Source: ZAX-1 sp046533095
GTDB taxonomy: Bacteria; Bacillota; Clostridia; Lachnospirales; Lachnospiraceae
Length of the DNA stretch: 64,000 nt
Reading direction: 5' to 3'
NCBI GenBank assembly: GCA_046533095.1
Contig: JAJQRA010000024.1
Location: 152,238 to 216,237, forward strand
In this document: one piece after another, positions 60,904 to 64,000 of the stretch
How the letters are laid out: each line of letters starts with the position of its first letter
Numbering within the stretch: position 1 is the stretch's first letter
Notes under the pieces: generated by a model
Seen by the model: the letters and a program-made list of their open reading frames with translations, nothing else
Database searches by the model: none
Told to the model about the DNA's origin: nothing
Position numbers and translations under genes: made by a program

Positions 60904-61671
60904 TTACTTTTCCTCCTGCTTTTTAATCAAGTCCTTAGCGGTTATATCGGGGTGGTGATAGCGCCTCCGTTTCTCCGTTTTGCCTTGATAATGTATGGCT
61001 TGTTGCGGGCAAAACTGCAAACAAGCCATACATTGCTCACATTTTTCGGCGAACGTAGGCTTGCCGTTTTTAAGCTCGACATTGCAAATCGGGCAGATTT
61101 TGACGCACAATCCGCAAGACGTACAATCGTCGCTGATTGTATATTTCAGTGCGGTCTTGTTGACGCTCCGACGAAATAGTTCCGTAGCCAACAGCATAAA
61201 CGGATTAGACTTCCCGCAAGGACGCTTTGCTTTATCGCGGATTGCCGAGGCAATGACGGGAAGTTTTTTTGCGGTTTGAGTGTTCGCAGTATCCGCTTTT
61301 TCTGGCTTGCCATACATCAAGATGTAGTTGCCACCCATATTCAGCAATGTTCCAAAGTTTAAGCTACGCCCTTTTGCGGACAGCAACTTGCCCATCTCTG
61401 CTAATCCGTTTCCAGCCCTCCCGCCACAGGTCGCAACGGCAAACAAATATGCGCTTTCAGGTATATTGAGCGACTCTATAAAATTCTTGACAACGAGCGG
61501 AAGGCCAACAAAGTAGACGGGGTAGACAAATCCGATACGCTCGTAGCCGGACAAATCTGCACCGAAGCTGTCCGTAAGAGAGCAGATTTCAGTATCGCCA
61601 AGCACCGCTGCAATTTCACGCGTCACAAACAGGCTGTTGCCCGTACCTGAAAAGTAGAATATTACGTTCAT
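60904..61671 (-). CDS. EFR1-type flavodoxin-ferredoxin fusion protein
   Basis: 255 residues. The N-terminal flavodoxin-like domain has the FMN phosphate loop YFSGTGNSLFVTR (about 4-16) and VYPVYFVGLP. The C-terminal dicluster ferredoxin has CTSCGLCVKICPICN and CEQCMACLQFCPQ, giving two [4Fe-4S] sites. Such proteins pass electrons between ferredoxin-type donors and unknown partners in anaerobes. ATG 61671 is preceded by GGAGGATTTTAAA. Confidence 0.92.
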   Translation of the reverse strand: MNVIFYFSGTGNSLFVTREIAAVLGDTEICSLTDSFGADLSGYERIGFVYPVYFVGLPLVVKNFIESLNIPESAYLFAVATCGGRAGNGLAEMGKLLSAKGRSLNFGTLLNMGGNYILMYGKPEKADTANTQTAKKLPVIASAIRDKAKRPCGKSNPFMLLATELFRRSVNKTALKYTISDDCTSCGLCVKICPICNVELKNGKPTFAEKCEQCMACLQFCPQQAIHYQGKTEKRRRYHHPDITAKDLIKKQEEK

Positions 61672-61738
61672 TTTAAAATCCTCCAATCATCATAACTCTG
61701 TGGCATTTCAAGACAGAGGTCGATTCGTTCGCAGCGAG

Positions 61739-62009
61739 TCATAAAGTTTCACCATTCAATTCTTTCAAGCGCAGCAACCGTTTTCTAAACTTCGGGGCTT
61801 TGAACGATTCAGCGGGGTCATAATAATAGCGGTTACCGCTGATAAGTTCGCGCTGAATTATTGCCAAGACTACAAGTGTGTTGTATTACCCAACTTCGCC
61901 GTTTGCTATCGCTACTTCATCAAGCAGGGTATCGCGAATAATATCTGTGTAGTTGAAAAATCCATACTCCTCACAGCATATCGGATATTCGACTTTAACA
62001 TAATTATTA
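61739..62009 (-). pseudogene. Hypothetical protein remnant with internal stop
   Basis: An open frame coding YVKVEYPICCEEYGFFNYTD, DIIRDTLLDEVAIANGEVG, then an in-frame TAA at 61886-61888 and YNTLVVLAIIQRELISGNRY to a natural stop at 61739. Codon use is gene-like on both sides of the stop. The start is lost. Family not recognised. Confidence 0.5.
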
Positions 62010-62015
62010 AAGTCA

Positions 62016-62234
62016 TCACAAAAATTTTGGAACAAGCTTGCCTTTAATGCTAATTTTCTTTTCCTTCGAGGTTATTTTGCCGACCGTATCCCCATCTACC
62101 ATATTCAGTATCCGGCTTAACGTCGGCTTGGACAGATATTTTTCTATGCCGAAATGTTCTGTGTAGAAATCAATTTGGTTTCCCAAATAGACCATCCTAT
62201 CGGCAAGTTCCGTTATGCCATTTTGCCACCGCAC
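62016..62234 (-). pseudogene. ISAs1-family transposase fragment
   Basis: 72 codons with MVYLGNQIDFYTEHFGIEKY and SKPTLSRILNMVDGDTVGKI, matching the N-terminal DDE_Tnp_1-associated region of ISAs1-type transposases. The catalytic domain is absent. Confidence 0.65.
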
Positions 62235-62622
62235 CCATAATCAATAGTAATACATCGCTCAATACGTGCTTAATATAGCCTTTGTGCCTTGGATCTTCAA
62301 TTACTGCGAACTCCCTCTTGAATTCACTCCATATGCCCTATCTCTGCCCATTTTCATTTGATTATGCCTGCCAAATGGGTTCGTGTCAAGTTTTTTATGA
62401 AACGAACGTGGTAGATGTAGATTTTGGATTGACAGTAGAATATGTTGGCGCTATAATGATTTGGTTGTAACACATCGTAATTGCTGGCTTTCCCAAAAGG
62501 GCAATAAAAAACCTCTGTGATTACTCACAAGGGCTACCCAAGTCTTGATAAGGTTGGTGTCCAGCTAAGATAAGGTTAATAGCGTTAATAAGATTGAAAG
62601 TTATCTATGGAGGAAAAAATAT
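62235..62622. other. Gene-free decayed stretch
   Basis: About 390 bases. A short hairpin (TGTGATTACTCACA) near 62515 and a good ribosome binding site, GGAGGAAAAAAT, near 62610 are seen. The latter is followed by ATGTGA, a start codon directly followed by a stop, as if a former gene start had been shifted. Confidence 0.35.
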
Positions 62623-63211
62623 GTGACAAATACTGCATATCCGGTTCTTTGCGGTGGCACTTTCCTCACGCGGATTCTTCAATTGAGGAAGCCTACGGCA
62701 TCGCACCTTCTGTTTGATGGACTTGACGAAATTGCTGCCGGACGCACTGAAAGATTCGAACTTGAGGTAGAAGCATTGACCGACAAATATTCAAAGAATA
62801 TATTTGTTTTGCCATCTCGTCCTTTTAAGCACTTCGTTTCCTTTGAGAGGTTCAGCTTGTTTAAGCTGATGCCATTTAATCCGCAGCAAGCGACTTTCTT
62901 AAAGACTTATGTTCGAACTTGTGCCGGAGGTACTTTGAAGGCAGTAGCTGCCATTTCACGCACCGTTCTTTTCAGGAGTACCTCTGTGTGCTGCTTTTCT
63001 CCAAACAGAAATACAAGTTTATAACCAAACTTGGAGATTTCTTCGAAAAGCATTAACGCAGATGTATGTAGATAATGCATTCTTCATGATTTGCGATATG
63101 GTCACTGAAAAAGCCGAGGAGTACATTCTGCTGCCGTATCTGAATTTGCTATTTGGCAGCAAGCACGACAAATACGATGGCGAAGACGATAATCTTCTTA
63201 ACCTGCTGTAA
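62623..63211 (+). pseudogene. NACHT-type STAND NTPase remnant
   Basis: Pieces of a large NTPase in several frames. The Walker B block is HLLFDGLDEIAAG with FVLPSRPFKHF after it. In another frame comes FTHRSFQEYLCVLLFSKQKY, the conserved NACHT C-terminal FxHRSFQEY motif. Near the end YVDNAFFMICDMVTEKAEEY follows, with a stop at 63209-63211. Walker A is missing and there are large deletions. Such proteins often serve in anti-phage defence (inference). Confidence 0.7.
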
Positions 63212-63271
63212 TCGATGGATAAGATAATTGCCATCGATTCATGCTAATTCATACGAAATACAAAATAGTCC

Positions 63272-63300
63272 TTGTGCTTCAACCAAAGATATGTTATACT
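63272..63300 (+). promoter_or_regulatory. Predicted sigma-A promoter of the BREX-associated unit
   Basis: TTGTGC (63272-63277), a 17-base spacer and TATACT (63295-63300), 45 bases before the excisionase-like gene. Confidence 0.55.
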
Positions 63301-63345
63301 CATTGATGGTCTGAGCTGCAGGGCAACAATTGGAGGTAAAGTGAA

Positions 63346-63537
63346 ATGTCTAACGAACCTGAAAAGTGGTCAAGCCTTGAAGAGATAGCCGAGCATCTTG
63401 GCGTAAGCAAGGACACTATCCGCAACTGGATAAAGAAAGGCGCCATCCCGTACCGTCGGATAGGCAAGCAGTTCAAGTTCAGGATTTCGGAAGTGGACGA
63501 ATGGGTTGACAGCGGCAAGAGTGCAGAGATTGAATGA
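63346..63537 (+). CDS. Excisionase-family helix-turn-helix protein
   Basis: 63 residues consisting of one MerR/excisionase-type winged helix: SSLEEIAEHLGVSKDTIRNW, then IKKGAIPYRRIGKQFKFRISEVDEWV. The ribosome binding site is GGAGG, nine bases upstream. Such small proteins commonly stand in front of restriction or BREX operons and may regulate them. Here it is 53 bases upstream of brxA. Confidence 0.85.
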   Translation: MSNEPEKWSSLEEIAEHLGVSKDTIRNWIKKGAIPYRRIGKQFKFRISEVDEWVDSGKSAEIE

Positions 63538-63590
63538 GCCGCCGATGGTGAATAAATGTCAAAGGGGCAATGAAAAGGTGATTGCAATTT

Positions 63591-63914
63591 ATGGATATAT
63601 CGAAACCATACAACAGCTGTCTGACTGCCGAACAGTTTCTCTTCTATGAGATGAGGATTGTTGCGAAGCAGTGTTTAGAGGGCAGAACCGTTGAAAATAT
63701 AATTGAGTACGTTAAGCGGGACAACCTCTTCCAGTACCCGACGGAGCGTAAAATCAGCAAGTTTGTCCGTGCCTGCCATAAGAGAATCGTTGCGCTTGGC
63801 AACGAGAAGCTGGTCTACGAAGTGGCAAATGCCCCGGTCGAGGCAGCGAAGCAGATTAACCTCTACGCTATGATGCGGTACAACCGTCTCGTGCGTGAGT
63901 TTATGGAAGTGATA
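63591..63914 (+). pseudogene. brxA: BrxA (DUF1819), 5' part, interrupted
   Basis: 108 codons from ATG 63591: MDISKPYNSCLTAEQFLFYE, LFQYPTERKISKFVRACHKR and EAAKQINLYAMMRYNRLVRE match the first half of the ~200-residue DUF1819/BrxA protein, the first gene of type 1 BREX phage-defence operons. At 63915 homology stops. The reading continues about 20 codons into sequence resembling an IS3-family terminus and then stops at 63977. The rest of brxA and brxB, brxC, pglX, pglZ and brxL, if present, lie beyond the window. Confidence 0.75.
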
Positions 63915-64000
63915 TGTCAACCTATTTTTGGACAATTTTTTGCCGAACCGCAACACATTAATAAAGCGTATTTATAGAGTTTGATGATTGACTATATTGT
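63915..64000. mobile_element. Probable IS3-family element terminus inserted in brxA (partial)
   Basis: TGTCAACCTATTTTTGGACA followed by ATTTTTT closely resembles the terminal repeat at 47543 (TGTCAACACTTATTTAGACA then ACTTTTTT). It begins exactly where the BrxA match ends. Only one end is in the window. Confidence 0.55.

Noticed and set aside
62282..62470. 62-codon plus-strand reading frame
   Set aside because: No ribosome binding site, no family resemblance, and it lies in decayed sequence between pseudogenes.

Overview
The window looks like a chromosomal segment of an endospore-forming, probably anaerobic member of the Clostridia (Firmicutes). The evidence is an alpha/beta-type small acid-soluble spore protein, strong AGGAGG-type ribosome binding sites, moderate to low G+C, a DUF3793/flavodoxin locus, sigma-54-controlled cysteine catabolism, and family 1 sugar ABC transport under a YesM/YesN-type two-component system. 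The genus cannot be fixed from the sequence alone.

Layout. 0-2 kb: an ABC ATPase (cut by the window edge), a DUF3793 protein, a flavodoxin and a DUF2325 protein share near-identical 16-bp palindromic operators. 2-10 kb: CYTH protein, a very AT-rich orphan pair, SASP, DJ-1/PfpI protein, serine acetyltransferase (with a duplicated structured 3' region), tRNA-Leu(AAG), tRNA-Gly(CCC), a diguanylate cyclase and a hybrid histidine kinase. 10-19 kb: aroD, then a cysteine/amino-acid module: DAACS symporter, lysA (apparent ACG start), L-cysteine desulfidase (CyuA/CdsB type), a divergent sigma-54 activator and a MalY/PatB C-S lyase. Matching -24/-12 promoters and a shared candidate activator site tie the two sides together. 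19.5-30 kb: alpha-galactoside utilisation, comprising sensor kinase, AraC-type regulator, binding protein, two permeases, GH4 and GH36 alpha-galactosidases.

30-47 kb: a glycan island bounded by ~175-bp direct repeats. It opens with a frameshifted tyrosine recombinase whose stop codon lies in one arm of a perfect 22-bp inverted repeat. The other arm lies 2.4 kb away, just upstream of the glycan operon, and an IS1634-type element with a 19-bp target duplication sits between them. This has the architecture of an invertible DNA switch. The operon encodes CDP-glucose synthesis and conversion (RfbF, RfbG, RfbH), a divergent RfbF paralogue, StrF-type glycosyltransferases, a thiamine-diphosphate enzyme, an acetaldehyde dehydrogenase/aldolase pair, a GNAT and two PLP aminotransferases. 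That set suggests an unusual branched, amino- or acyl-modified CDP-dideoxysugar.

47-51 kb is an insertion-sequence graveyard: two IS3-family elements and remnants of PD-(D/E)XK (Rpn-like) nuclease/transposases. 51-60 kb: a LytTR/GHKL two-component system precedes a membrane-anchored, domain-permuted GH3 enzyme, a second GH3 enzyme and a GtrA-like membrane protein. 60-64 kb: 3-methyladenine glycosylase, a truncated HhH protein, a flavodoxin-ferredoxin fusion, then a decaying defence region with an ISAs1 fragment, a NACHT NTPase remnant, an excisionase-like HTH protein and the start of a BREX locus whose brxA is cut by what looks like another IS end.
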